In this document: positions 32,901-41,020 of the stretch, piece after piece
Layout of the letters: every line of letters starts with the position of its first letter
How positions within the stretch are numbered: the stretch's first letter is position 1
Assembly (NCBI GenBank): GCA_024641985.1
Contig: JAHEBZ010000002.1
Coordinates: 186,001-250,000, forward strand
Reading direction: 5' to 3'
From: Rhodoluna sp.
Lineage (GTDB): Bacteria > Actinomycetota > Actinomycetes > Actinomycetales > Microbacteriaceae
Length of the DNA: 64,000 nt
Position numbers and translations under genes: made by a program
The notes under the pieces: model-generated
The model's input: only the letters and a program-made list of their open reading frames with translations
Told to the model about the DNA's origin: nothing
Database searches by the model: none

Positions 32901-33473
32901 GATCTTTACCTACGCATGATTGGCGAGGCCGTAGCCGACTTCAAGGGTGAAAAAGCCGAATCTCCGGCCGAGTTAAAGCTTGAGTTGCCGGTTGACGCGC
33001 ACATTCCGCACACCTATGTCGACTCTGAGCGTTTGCGTCTAGAGGCCTATCACAAGCTCTCTGCTGCCAGCGGAGACAAGGGTTCGCGCAAGCAACTTGA
33101 TGGCATTCTGGCCGAGCTCGAAGATCGTTATGGCGAGGCGCCGCTGCCGGTTCGCAATCTGATTGATGTAACAGAGCTTCGTCAGCAGGCAAATCGCCTT
33201 GGCCTAAAAGATTTCAATGTGCTTGGCCTGCAAGTCAAGCTTCAACCGGTAGTGCTCTCCGAGGCCGAGCAAGTGCAAATTAGCCACCTTTTTCCGGGCA
33301 CCAAATACCTGCAATCTTCGTCAACGCTTATGGTGCCGGCTCCGCGCGATGCAAATTTTGAACCACTGCGAGACAAACCGATTATCGACTGGGCTTGGGC
33401 GTTCTTAGCCAGAGTGTTCGCCAATCGATCCGCGGCAGACAACAACCAACCATCCAAACCGCTAAAGGGCTAA
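29904..33473 (+). CDS. mfd: Transcription-repair coupling factor Mfd
   Basis: Mfd removes stalled RNA polymerase from DNA lesions and recruits UvrA. The 1189-residue protein shows a UvrB-like N-terminus (about 1-330; DAEILEFPSWETLPHERLSPS), the CarD-like polymerase-interaction domain (about 500-580; GDYVVHETHGIGRF), the SF2 translocase with Walker A GDVGYGKTE (about 655-663) and DEEQ box IIDEEQRFGVEHKEK, the RIRGRVGRS-type motif VI, and a C-terminal TRCF domain. It starts at GTG 29904 with TAGACT exactly six bases upstream and no ribosome site, so a leaderless mRNA is likely. mazG follows after 3 bp. Confidence 0.97.
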   Translation: MSDQNLKALSRLVALVSEGYPFAAVQGKIKASRLDLIAPQGAHSAVVAVIDEFRKSAKLSRIQLVVVSTGRESEDVAASLRDMVDDAEILEFPSWETLPHERLSPSPETVGKRLKVLHRLNELETLGGMPDHPVFVLASVRAVLQPAIAGLAKHPPLTLERGKDYLLFELSLKLVEMAYHRVDMVTKRGEFAVRGGILDIFATTAEHAMRLEFFGDELDEIREFSVADQRSINDSEGKPKQIQRLEIYPAREIIITPNVAGRAREMVHEFPNISTMLAKIAEGIPVDGMESLAPVLVDAMVPFSDYLPKSALVTLLSPEKSAARAASLVETNEEFLHAAWDAATEGANAPIDLSAGGFVELSQFKDALAGRAMFTVSQFGSDDDTLVNLEMHEVPSLKGAETTPIEWLEDQIKNGQNVILVAEGHGTVERLVEQLAAAKLSAKVLQGAMRKGFTAPASHLIVMTEAEFYGKNSAYVNPQVRKLAAKRGQTVDPLSLKAGDYVVHETHGIGRFIELVQRASGVGRQQSQREYLLIEYAPSKRGYPGDTLFVPTDQLDLLTRYVGGEAPVLSKMGGTEWARVKGNARKAIRKIAIDLVKLYSARMKSRGHAFGPDTPWQHELEEAFAFVETPDQLQTIDEIKRDMEREIPMDRLLAGDVGYGKTEVALRAAFKAIQDGKQVAMLVPTTLLVRQHTDTIEGRFAGFPVVVRSLSRFQTEKEVKQTIAGLADGSVDMVIGTHRLLSSSVKFRNLGLIIIDEEQRFGVEHKEKLKEMKHNVDILAMSATPIPRTLEMAITGIREMSTLATPPEERHPILTYIGGYSEKQVAAAIRRELIREGQVFFVHNRVSSIEAVAHQLAELVPEARIAVAHGQMSETALEQVVVDFWERKFDVLVSTTIIETGIDIPNANTLIVDRAENFGLSQLHQIRGRVGRSRERAYAYFFYDPSKPLSETAHDRLATIATNNELGGGMQIALKDLEIRGAGNLLGGEQSGHIAGVGFDLYLRMIGEAVADFKGEKAESPAELKLELPVDAHIPHTYVDSERLRLEAYHKLSAASGDKGSRKQLDGILAELEDRYGEAPLPVRNLIDVTELRQQANRLGLKDFNVLGLQVKLQPVVLSEAEQVQISHLFPGTKYLQSSSTLMVPAPRDANFEPLRDKPIIDWAWAFLARVFANRSAADNNQPSKPLKG

Positions 33474-33476
33474 ACA

Positions 33477-34178
33477 ATGACAAAACTAGATGAATTGATT
33501 GCGGTTGCGCACAGGTTGCGCGCGCCTGGTGGTTGCCCATGGGATGCCGAACAGACTCACGATTCGCTCACCAAATATTTGCTCGAAGAGACTTATGAGC
33601 TGATTGAAGCTATCGAATCTGGCGACCGTGACGAAATTCTCGAAGAGCTTGGCGATGTGCTCTACCAAGTTATTTTTCACACCGATCTAGCGGCAACCGG
33701 GTCGCTTGGCGCACCCTTCGATATTCAAGCTGTTGCCGAGCTGTCTGCGCAAAAAATGATGGGGCGCCACCCGCACGTTTTCGGCACGCCCGAGGAGTTA
33801 GAAAAGTACGCAGCCAAGACTGGCGAGGAAGTCATGGTTAACTGGGATGCTCACAAGCAACGTGAAAAGCCCGAGCGCTCATCGGTTCTAGACGGTATTC
33901 CGCAGGCGCTGCCGGCATTGGCTTTGGCCGACAAAGTTTTGGGCAAAGCCGAGAAAATTGGCTTGCTCGATGCCGACGCGCCTGGGCCTTTCAGCGTTAC
34001 CAGCGAAGCCGAGTTGGGTGCAATTTTGCTGGCCATCGTTTCGAGCGGCAGGTCGGCTGGTCTCGATTCAGAGCGTGCGCTTCGCGAGGCGCTGCGTGAA
34101 CTCCAGGTTGAGATTCGCGAGGTTGAGCTCGAGGGAGACAGCGATGCGGGTGTTATTGCACTGCCTTCGGATGACTAA
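33477..34178 (+). CDS. mazG: Nucleoside triphosphate pyrophosphohydrolase MazG
   Basis: MazG hydrolyses (damaged) NTPs to NMP and pyrophosphate. The 233-residue protein has one clear all-alpha MazG domain with RAPGGCPWDAEQTHDSL and the metal-binding EETYE...ELGDVLYQ motif (EExxE then ExxD). The C-terminal half contains the second, weaker helical region. It lies 3 bp after mfd, as Rv1021 lies after Rv1020. Its stop is directly followed by the DCC gene start. In Mycobacterium lpqU and eno follow; here two small genes and hisS come between. Confidence 0.93.
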   Translation: MTKLDELIAVAHRLRAPGGCPWDAEQTHDSLTKYLLEETYELIEAIESGDRDEILEELGDVLYQVIFHTDLAATGSLGAPFDIQAVAELSAQKMMGRHPHVFGTPEELEKYAAKTGEEVMVNWDAHKQREKPERSSVLDGIPQALPALALADKVLGKAEKIGLLDADAPGPFSVTSEAELGAILLAIVSSGRSAGLDSERALREALRELQVEIREVELEGDSDAGVIALPSDD

Positions 34179-34550
34179 ATGCCACATACTTTGATTTTCG
34201 ATGGCGACTGCGGTTTTTGCACCAGCGTTGCCAATTGGATAACCAAGCGCTCGCTGGTTTCAGTTGACTGCCAGCCTTACCAGTGGGCAAAGTTAGCCGA
34301 CTTTGGGCTCAGCGAAAAGGAGGCTGCCGCCAAGGTTCAACTGATTGCAGACGGCAAAATTTATGCCGGTCACAATTGCATGGCAAAACTCTTGCTGTTG
34401 CAACCGAACCCCGTGCTCAAATTCATCGGTGCCGTAATAGTGATGCCAAAGGTTGAACCAATCAGCGCCAAAGTTTATGACTGGGTTGCGGCAAACCGCC
34501 AGAGCTTTCCGGGTGGAACCCCCGCTTGCAAGATGCCCAAAAAAGAATAG
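34179..34550 (+). CDS. DCC-family (DUF393) thiol-disulfide oxidoreductase-like protein
   Basis: This 123-residue protein has the DxxCxxC motif that names the family in IFDGDCGFCTS (residues 7-17), in a thioredoxin-like fold. A conserved YAGHNCMAKLLL region and a basic C-terminus follow. Function is not established; some members are redox proteins of membranes or cell surface. Its ATG is immediately adjacent to the mazG stop, so the two are translated together. Confidence 0.88.
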   Translation: MPHTLIFDGDCGFCTSVANWITKRSLVSVDCQPYQWAKLADFGLSEKEAAAKVQLIADGKIYAGHNCMAKLLLLQPNPVLKFIGAVIVMPKVEPISAKVYDWVAANRQSFPGGTPACKMPKKE

Positions 34551-34559
34551 ATTTTCAAC

Positions 34560-34766
34560 ATGGATGAAAAAGTCAAAGGCCCGGCTTCCTACTTTCCTTC
34601 AATCGAAAAAAAGTATGGCAAGCCAATCGATTTCTGGATGCAGGAACTTGAGAAGGTTTCGGGGCAGGCTCACATGGAGCAGGTGGCCTTTTTGAAAACC
34701 CAGCACCAGATGGGCCATGGCCACGCAAACGCTATCGTTGCCGTGTTTCGCGCAAAGAACGCATAG
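34560..34766 (+). CDS. DUF4287 domain protein
   Basis: This 68-residue protein almost entirely consists of the DUF4287 domain: SYFPSIEKKYGKPIDFWMQEL and MEQVAFLKTQHQMGHGHANAIVA, the HGHANA end being most typical. The function is unknown. It lies 9 bp after the DCC gene and is the last gene before hisS. The ATG has only a poor ribosome site upstream. Confidence 0.88.
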   Translation: MDEKVKGPASYFPSIEKKYGKPIDFWMQELEKVSGQAHMEQVAFLKTQHQMGHGHANAIVAVFRAKNA

Positions 34767-34810
34767 TCAAACCTCCGAAGTCACCCGCGCCCATGTGGCA
34801 AACTTGAAGC

Positions 34811-36040
34811 ATGGCTAAAGACGTGCACCCACCTCGCGGAATGCGCGATTTTCTTCCGGTAGAGAAGAATCGTCGCGACCGCGTGCTCACTTCAATTCGT
34901 GAGACCTATTTGGGGCACGGTTTTCAAGAAATCGAAACTCCGGCGCTTGAAGACCTCGAAAGACTTACTTCGGGTCAGGGTGGCGACAACGAGAAGTTGG
35001 CATTCCGCGTTATGAAGCGGGGTGCAGAGCTTGAAGCTGCTATCGAATCTGGCAACGGCGAAGACAATATGGCAGACCTAGGTCTTCGCTACGATCTAAC
35101 AGTTCCGTTGACCCGTTATTACGCCACCAATCACGCCAAGTTGCCAAAGGTGTTTAAGGCTCTTCAAACGGGGCCTGTATGGCGTGCCGAGCGCCCGCAA
35201 AAGGGCCGTTACCGCCAATTCGTGCAGTGCGATATCGACATCATCGGCGATGCCAGCATGCTTGCTGAAATTGAACTTCTAAATGCCTCGCTCGACGCGT
35301 TGACCGCAATCGGCTTGAACGATGCAACTATTCGAGTGAACCACCGAGTGTTGCTTGCCAACCTGCTCGAACAATTGGGCGTGCCCGAGGCGGGCAAGGG
35401 CTCCGCCATGATCACAATCGATAAACTCGACAAAATTGCGGCCGAGGGTGTGGTTGCCGAGCTCGAAGACAAGTTTGATGCTGGTGTTGCTGCTCGGGCT
35501 GCCGATTGGCTGAGGGCTATCGCTGGTAACCTTCCGATTCCAGCAGAGTTGGCCGAAATTTTCGACGCAATCGAGGCTCGCTTTGGCGCAGGTCGCTTGC
35601 GCTTCGACCCAACCTTGGTTCGCGGCATGGGCTACTACACCGGCACCATCTTTGAGATCGAGCACCCAGAGTCTGGCTCATCAATTGGTGGTGGCGGTCG
35701 CTATGACGGCATGGTTGGCCGTTGGCTTGGCTCGGATGTGCCTGCCGTTGGAATCTCGATTGGTTTTGAGCGCGCGGTCGACCTGGTGGCTTCGAACGAT
35801 GACGAAAGTTTGTCAATCGTGTTGGTTCTAGACAGCGCGGTGCCATCGGTAATAGGCAACGCACTTAAAGTTCAGCAGCAGGCCATCGAAGCCGGCTATC
35901 GCGTGCGCCTCGAACAGCGGCCGAAAAAGCTCAATAATTTGCTCGACAGCATGGCTGAACAGGGTTTTGCCTCTTTCGCAACGGTAGGCGAAGAGTTTGT
36001 GAACTTCGGCGAGTTGTCAATTCGCAACATCGCAAATTAG
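34811..36040 (+). CDS. hisS: Histidyl-tRNA synthetase
   Basis: This is a class II aminoacyl-tRNA synthetase of 409 residues. Visible are PPRGMRDFLP at the N-terminus, motif 2 GPVWRAERPQKGRYRQFVQCDID, the His-specific motif LVRGMGYYTGTIFEI (about 274-288) and motif 3 VGISIGFERAVDL. The C-terminal anticodon-binding domain seems shorter than in E. coli, as in some Actinobacteria. A CAAACT six bases before the ATG may be a leaderless -10. eno follows at 36164 after 123 bp. Confidence 0.95.
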   Translation: MAKDVHPPRGMRDFLPVEKNRRDRVLTSIRETYLGHGFQEIETPALEDLERLTSGQGGDNEKLAFRVMKRGAELEAAIESGNGEDNMADLGLRYDLTVPLTRYYATNHAKLPKVFKALQTGPVWRAERPQKGRYRQFVQCDIDIIGDASMLAEIELLNASLDALTAIGLNDATIRVNHRVLLANLLEQLGVPEAGKGSAMITIDKLDKIAAEGVVAELEDKFDAGVAARAADWLRAIAGNLPIPAELAEIFDAIEARFGAGRLRFDPTLVRGMGYYTGTIFEIEHPESGSSIGGGGRYDGMVGRWLGSDVPAVGISIGFERAVDLVASNDDESLSIVLVLDSAVPSVIGNALKVQQQAIEAGYRVRLEQRPKKLNNLLDSMAEQGFASFATVGEEFVNFGELSIRNIAN

Positions 36041-36118
36041 CGCCTTAACTCGCTAAACTGTAACCACGACAAAGACGTGATCGGCACTGACCTGGCTTCG
36101 GCCACCGAGCCGGAATAA

Positions 36119-37450
<1,332 letters not shown>

Positions 37451-37461
37451 GCACTAAAAGC

Positions 37462-37953
37462 ATGAAGCGCCCCGCAAAGTCATCTCCGGCAGCAGTGTCG
37501 GCGGCTTTGCGGGGTTTTCGCTTCAATGCCCGCACCATCACTCTTCTGCTCATCATCATTGTTGGCGTGGTAACTCTGGCGCCACGCGTGCAGACCTGGT
37601 TTCTGCAGCGGCAGCAAATTGCCGAGGCCCAAGCCCAGTTGCAAGCGGCCAAAGACGATGTTAAAAAGATGGAAGTTGAGCGCCGACGTTGGGAAGATCC
37701 GGCCTACATTCGTGCTCAGGCGCGTGACCGTCTTTATTATGTGATGCCTGGTGAGGTTTCGTATTTGGTGATGGATGCCGATGGTATTGACCTGAGTGAC
37801 ACAAGCGGAACCGTTGGAGCCCGAATGGCAGCCGATAAAAACACCAGCGAAATTTCAACTTCAATTCGTCAAACCAAGAACAACTGGGTTGACGCGGTTC
37901 TCGAATCGGTGGTTCGCGCCGGAACTGAAGAACCAAAAACAGAATCGAATTAG
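37462..37953 (+). CDS. ftsB: FtsB/DivIC-family septum formation protein
   Basis: This 163-residue bitopic membrane protein of the divisome has a basic cytoplasmic N-terminus, one membrane helix (about 26-43) and an extracytoplasmic coiled coil (about 46-78). The conserved EDPAYIRAQARDRLYYVMPGE (about 78-98) that marks the family follows. The C-terminal 55 residues are polar and probably disordered. It lies 11 bp after eno, the conserved actinobacterial place (Rv1023-Rv1024), and 1 bp before DUF501. Confidence 0.93.
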   Translation: MKRPAKSSPAAVSAALRGFRFNARTITLLLIIIVGVVTLAPRVQTWFLQRQQIAEAQAQLQAAKDDVKKMEVERRRWEDPAYIRAQARDRLYYVMPGEVSYLVMDADGIDLSDTSGTVGARMAADKNTSEISTSIRQTKNNWVDAVLESVVRAGTEEPKTESN

Positions 37954-37954
37954 T

Positions 37955-38467
37955 ATGCCACTTACCCCAGCAACCGAGGCCGATATTGCCGAAGTTTCCC
38001 GTCAACTTGGCCGCCCTGCGCGCGACATCATCGCGATTGCGGCGCGCTGCGTTTGCGGCAAACCGACTGTGGTGCACACCAAACCAAGGCTTAGCGATGG
38101 AACCCCGTTTCCAACTACTTATTACCTGACCCACAAAGGTGCAACCGCTGCGGTTTCGACTCTCGAGGCTAGCGGCCTGATGGCGCAGCTGCAGCAGCGT
38201 TTGGTCGACGAGCCAGAATTGGGTGCCGCCTACCAAAAAGCGCATGAGGCCTACATCGCCGACCGCGACAGGGCGGCTCAAGAATCTGGCCAGGAAGTTC
38301 CCGAAATTGCCGGAATTTCGGCCGGTGGAATGCCAACCCGAGTAAAGTGCCTGCACGCGCTCATCGGCCACTCGCTGGCTGCTGGGCCTGGCGTGAACCC
38401 AATCGGCGATCTTGCGCTCGAGGCTTGCAGCTGGAGCCCCAACCGCTGTGTATGCGAAAGCATCTAG
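37955..38467 (+). CDS. DUF501 family protein
   Basis: This 170-residue protein is of the actinobacterial DUF501 family (like Rv1025). Visible are the RPARDIIAIAARCVCGKPTVVHTKPRLSDGTPFPTTYYLTHP-like part (here YYLTHKGATAAVSTLEASGLM) and the Cys-containing C-terminus GGMPTRVKCLHALIGHSLA...CSW. The function is unknown; conserved cysteines suggest metal binding. I chose the ATG at 37955, one base after the ftsB stop; longer frames overlap ftsB. In most Actinobacteria ppx follows; here ndh follows. Confidence 0.93.
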   Translation: MPLTPATEADIAEVSRQLGRPARDIIAIAARCVCGKPTVVHTKPRLSDGTPFPTTYYLTHKGATAAVSTLEASGLMAQLQQRLVDEPELGAAYQKAHEAYIADRDRAAQESGQEVPEIAGISAGGMPTRVKCLHALIGHSLAAGPGVNPIGDLALEACSWSPNRCVCESI

Positions 38468-38517
38468 ACCAACCAAAGTCAGACTAAACAACGACACGAA
38501 GGTAGTAAATTAGAACA

Positions 38518-39864
38518 ATGCCTGCAAACAAGAATGGTGCTGCTGCACCAAAGATCCTTATCGTCGGTGGCGGTTACGCCGGTTTCTACACCGCATTCAA
38601 ACTCGAAAAGCTTCTCGCAAAGGGCGAGGCCGAGGTAACCATGGTTGACCCGCTGCCTTACCTTACTTACCAGCCGTTTCTTCCAGAGGTTGTTGCCGGA
38701 TCAATCGAGGCTCGCCACGTTGTGACATCGCACCGTCGCCACCTCAAGACCACCAACATTGTCTCTGGCAAGGTCACCAATATCGATCACGCAAGCAAGA
38801 CGGCAACCATCGAAGTTGCCGGGCTTAAGCCATACAAAGAGACCTACGACCAAATCGTTGTCACCGCTGGAGCGGTTTCGCGCACCTTCCCAATTCCGGG
38901 TGTTGCCGACAACGCAATTGGCCTAAAGACAATCGAAGAAGCGGTCGAGATTCGCAACCGAATCATCACCAACCTAGACAAGGCTTCTAACCTGCCTGAA
39001 GGTGCAGCTCGCGATCGCCTACTTACCTTTGTGGTTGTTGGCGGCGGCTTTGCTGGCATCGAAACGTTCGCCGAAATGCGTTCGTTGGTTAGCTACCTGT
39101 TGCGTTACTACCCAACCATTTCGTTCGAAGACACCCACTTCCACCTAATCGAGGCAATGGGTCGAATCATGCCCGAGGTTTCACTCGAGACTAGCCAGTG
39201 GGTAATTGCAAACCTCGACCAGCGCGGTGCCAAGATTCACCTGAACACCCAGTTGCAGTCTGCCGTAAAGGGCAAAATCGAGCTTTCAACTGGCGAGAGC
39301 TTCGAGTCAGACGTAATCGTCTGGACAGCCGGCGTAATGGCTCACCCATTCGTTCGCAACACCGATCTGCCGCTTGATGAGCGCGGGCGCATCACAGCGA
39401 AGGCATCGCTTCAGATTGTTAACGGCGAAGATGTAGTTGATGGCGCCTGGACTGCCGGCGATGTTTCTGCGGTTCCAGACCTTACCGGCGGCGGTGTTGG
39501 TGGCTTCTGCGTGCCAAATGCTCAGCATGCTGTTCGCCAGGCCAAGCTGCTTGCCAAGAACATCGTTGCTTCGCTGCGCGGTGAAGGCATCAAAGATTAC
39601 TTCCACGTAAACCTCGGTGCCGTTGCTGGCCTAGGTGTTGGCGTTGGTGTATTCCAGTTCCGCAAGCTTGCAATCAAGGGTGTAATCGCTTGGTTCATGC
39701 ACCGTGGCTACCACGGTCTAGCAATGCCAATGTGGGAGCGCAAGATTCGCGTATTCTCTGGCTGGGTTTGGAACTTCTTGCTGCGTCGCGACATCGTTGC
39801 GATCTCGGCAACCAAAGACCCTCGCCTTGCCTTCGAGACTTTCGCGTCTCGCCCAAAGGCCTAA
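38518..39864 (+). CDS. ndh: Type II NADH dehydrogenase
   Basis: This is a single-subunit, non-proton-pumping NADH:menaquinone oxidoreductase, attached to the inner face of the membrane. The 448-residue flavoprotein has the FAD-binding ILIVGGGYAGFYTAFKLE (about 13-30) and the NADH-binding VVVGGGFAGIET (about 171-182), plus WTAGDVSAVPD as the second FAD motif. The C-terminal AWFMHRGYHG and following amphipathic part are the usual membrane contact. It stands alone with a terminator after it (39872-39905). Confidence 0.93.
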   Translation: MPANKNGAAAPKILIVGGGYAGFYTAFKLEKLLAKGEAEVTMVDPLPYLTYQPFLPEVVAGSIEARHVVTSHRRHLKTTNIVSGKVTNIDHASKTATIEVAGLKPYKETYDQIVVTAGAVSRTFPIPGVADNAIGLKTIEEAVEIRNRIITNLDKASNLPEGAARDRLLTFVVVGGGFAGIETFAEMRSLVSYLLRYYPTISFEDTHFHLIEAMGRIMPEVSLETSQWVIANLDQRGAKIHLNTQLQSAVKGKIELSTGESFESDVIVWTAGVMAHPFVRNTDLPLDERGRITAKASLQIVNGEDVVDGAWTAGDVSAVPDLTGGGVGGFCVPNAQHAVRQAKLLAKNIVASLRGEGIKDYFHVNLGAVAGLGVGVGVFQFRKLAIKGVIAWFMHRGYHGLAMPMWERKIRVFSGWVWNFLLRRDIVAISATKDPRLAFETFASRPKA

Positions 39865-39871
39865 AACCGCG

Positions 39872-39905
39872 AAAGAGGGCGCCTAGAAAACTGGGTGCCC
39901 TTTTT
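39872..39905 (+). terminator. Intrinsic terminator after ndh
   Basis: GGGCGCC (39877-39883) pairs with GGTGCCC (39894-39900, one G-T pair), preceded by AAAGA and followed by TTTTT. Confidence 0.8.
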
Positions 39906-39910
39906 CACTA

Positions 39911-39986
39911 GCCTCTATAGTCCAATGGCAGAGACAGGCGACTTAAAATCGCTACAGTGTGGGTTCGAGTCCCACTAGAGGCACCA
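39911..39986 (+). tRNA. tRNA with anticodon TAA (Leu by codon), class I shape, encoded CCA
   Basis: The cloverleaf has acceptor GCCTCTA/TAGAGGC, D-arm GTC(C)/(A)GAC with one C-A mismatch, anticodon arm GGCGA-CTTAAAA-TCGCT and T-arm GTGGG/CCCAC around TTCGAGT. The anticodon TAA reads UUA, a leucine codon. But the variable region is only five bases (ACAGT), while bacterial tRNA-Leu is class II with a long variable arm. The CCA end is encoded, unlike the other two tRNAs of this window. Discriminator A fits leucine. Charging identity is uncertain. Confidence 0.88.
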
Positions 39987-40109
39987 AAAATAACCGATGG
40001 TTATTTTATGGCTAGTGGGTGAGAACACGCACTCGGGGTCCCCAATTTATTGGGGCGGGGTTCGAGTCCCACTAGAGGCACCAAAAATTTTTATGGCTAG
40101 TGGGCGAGA
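39961..40109 (+). repeat. Direct repeat of the tRNA 3' end and its terminator
   Basis: The 31 bases from the T-arm through CCA (39961-39991) recur exactly at 40058-40088, 97 bp downstream. The following TTTTATGGCTAGTGGG stretch (40004-40024) recurs at 40089-40109 with one change. The second copy lacks exactly the 12-base palindromic core (AACCGATGGTTA) of the tRNA terminator hairpin (39987-40007). Between the copies is another hairpin, CCCCAA/TTGGGG (40040-40055). This looks like a tandem duplication or an attachment-site scar. Confidence 0.85.
39987..40007 (+). terminator. Terminator of the TAA tRNA
   Basis: AAAATAACC (39987-39995) pairs perfectly with GGTTATTTT (39999-40007) around GAT, directly after the CCA end. 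Confidence 0.7.
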
Positions 40110-40120
40110 TCCATGGGTAA

Positions 40121-41011
40121 CTAGTCTTTGCGGGGCCGCAGAATCAGGTTTGGCAGTTCGGGTGCCGCAGTCCAGCCGCCGATTTCATCTTTGAATTGGC
40201 CAAACCGCGGGCCTCGAGAATTCCATTCTTCGCGAGCCGCCACAATTTCATCATGAGTTCGCTCGATGAAGTTCCACCACATTACTATTTCTTCGTCGAA
40301 CGGTTCTCCGCCTAAGAGGACAGCCAGCAGCGAATCTTCGCCGAGCGCTTCAATCTGTATTTCAGATATGCCGGGTGAAAAATATTGGATGTTTTCGGCT
40401 GGAGTCACTTCGCCATTGATGAGCGCCACTCCAGAAACAATCAAGATACCGTGCTCGTGTGTTGAGGAAACGGGTATGGTTCCATTTTTGCCGGTTGGAA
40501 TTCTAAGTTCGGCACCAACTAAATCGGTATAGACCTTCGCTGGAGAATCATGACCGCCTAGAGTGCCCACGAAAAGCCTCACATCGATCGAATCAAATGA
40601 GAATTCAGGCACATTTGTCACCTGCTGAAAGGAGGCCGGGTTTTGTCTAGCTTCCTCTGGCAACGCGATCCAGAGTTGCACCGCATGCAAGTTGGTGCTC
40701 TGTTTTAGGCCTTGCTCGCTGTGCGAAATGCCCCTGCCGGCAGTCATTAAATTAAGCTGACCTGGGCGAATTCGTTGACTAGTGCCAAGGCTGTCACGAT
40801 GTTCAACTTCGCCTTCAAATAGCCAGGTCGCAGTCTGTAATCCCGAGTGAGGGTGCGCTGCTACCGCCATAGATTCGGTCTGGGTTGTTGGCCCAAAGTG
40901 GTCAACAAAACACCAGGCCCCAATTGTTCGCTTGCGAGCATTCGGAAGAGTTCGACGAATGTCTATTCCGGTGCGTGTGGTCAGTTTGACCATTCGTGGC
41001 TCGAGCAACAT
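40121..41011 (-). CDS. Pirin-family protein
   Basis: This 296-residue cupin protein of the pirin family has the metal-binding HPHSGLQTATWLFEGEVEHRDSLG in the N-terminal cupin (two His and a Glu typical), LMTAGRGISHSEQ and the pirin C-terminal cupin. Some bacterial pirins act as quercetinases or bind metabolic enzymes; the role here is unknown. It is the downstream member of two tandem pirin genes, 9 bp apart. TAATCT lies exactly six bases before its ATG and its TAA is the stop codon of the upstream pirin, so it can be transcribed separately as a leaderless mRNA. Confidence 0.92.
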   Translation of the reverse strand: MLLEPRMVKLTTRTGIDIRRTLPNARKRTIGAWCFVDHFGPTTQTESMAVAAHPHSGLQTATWLFEGEVEHRDSLGTSQRIRPGQLNLMTAGRGISHSEQGLKQSTNLHAVQLWIALPEEARQNPASFQQVTNVPEFSFDSIDVRLFVGTLGGHDSPAKVYTDLVGAELRIPTGKNGTIPVSSTHEHGILIVSGVALINGEVTPAENIQYFSPGISEIQIEALGEDSLLAVLLGGEPFDEEIVMWWNFIERTHDEIVAAREEWNSRGPRFGQFKDEIGGWTAAPELPNLILRPRKD

Positions 41012-41020
41012 GTTTTTAGA

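Noticed and set aside
37661-38497. 278-codon open frame antisense to ftsB/DUF501
   Set aside because: It spans two certain genes and shows no family features.
40011-40083. Second tRNA-like sequence after the TAA tRNA
   Set aside because: The T-arm half is copied but two T-stem pairs are lost and no D-arm or anticodon arm can be formed; it is a partial copy.
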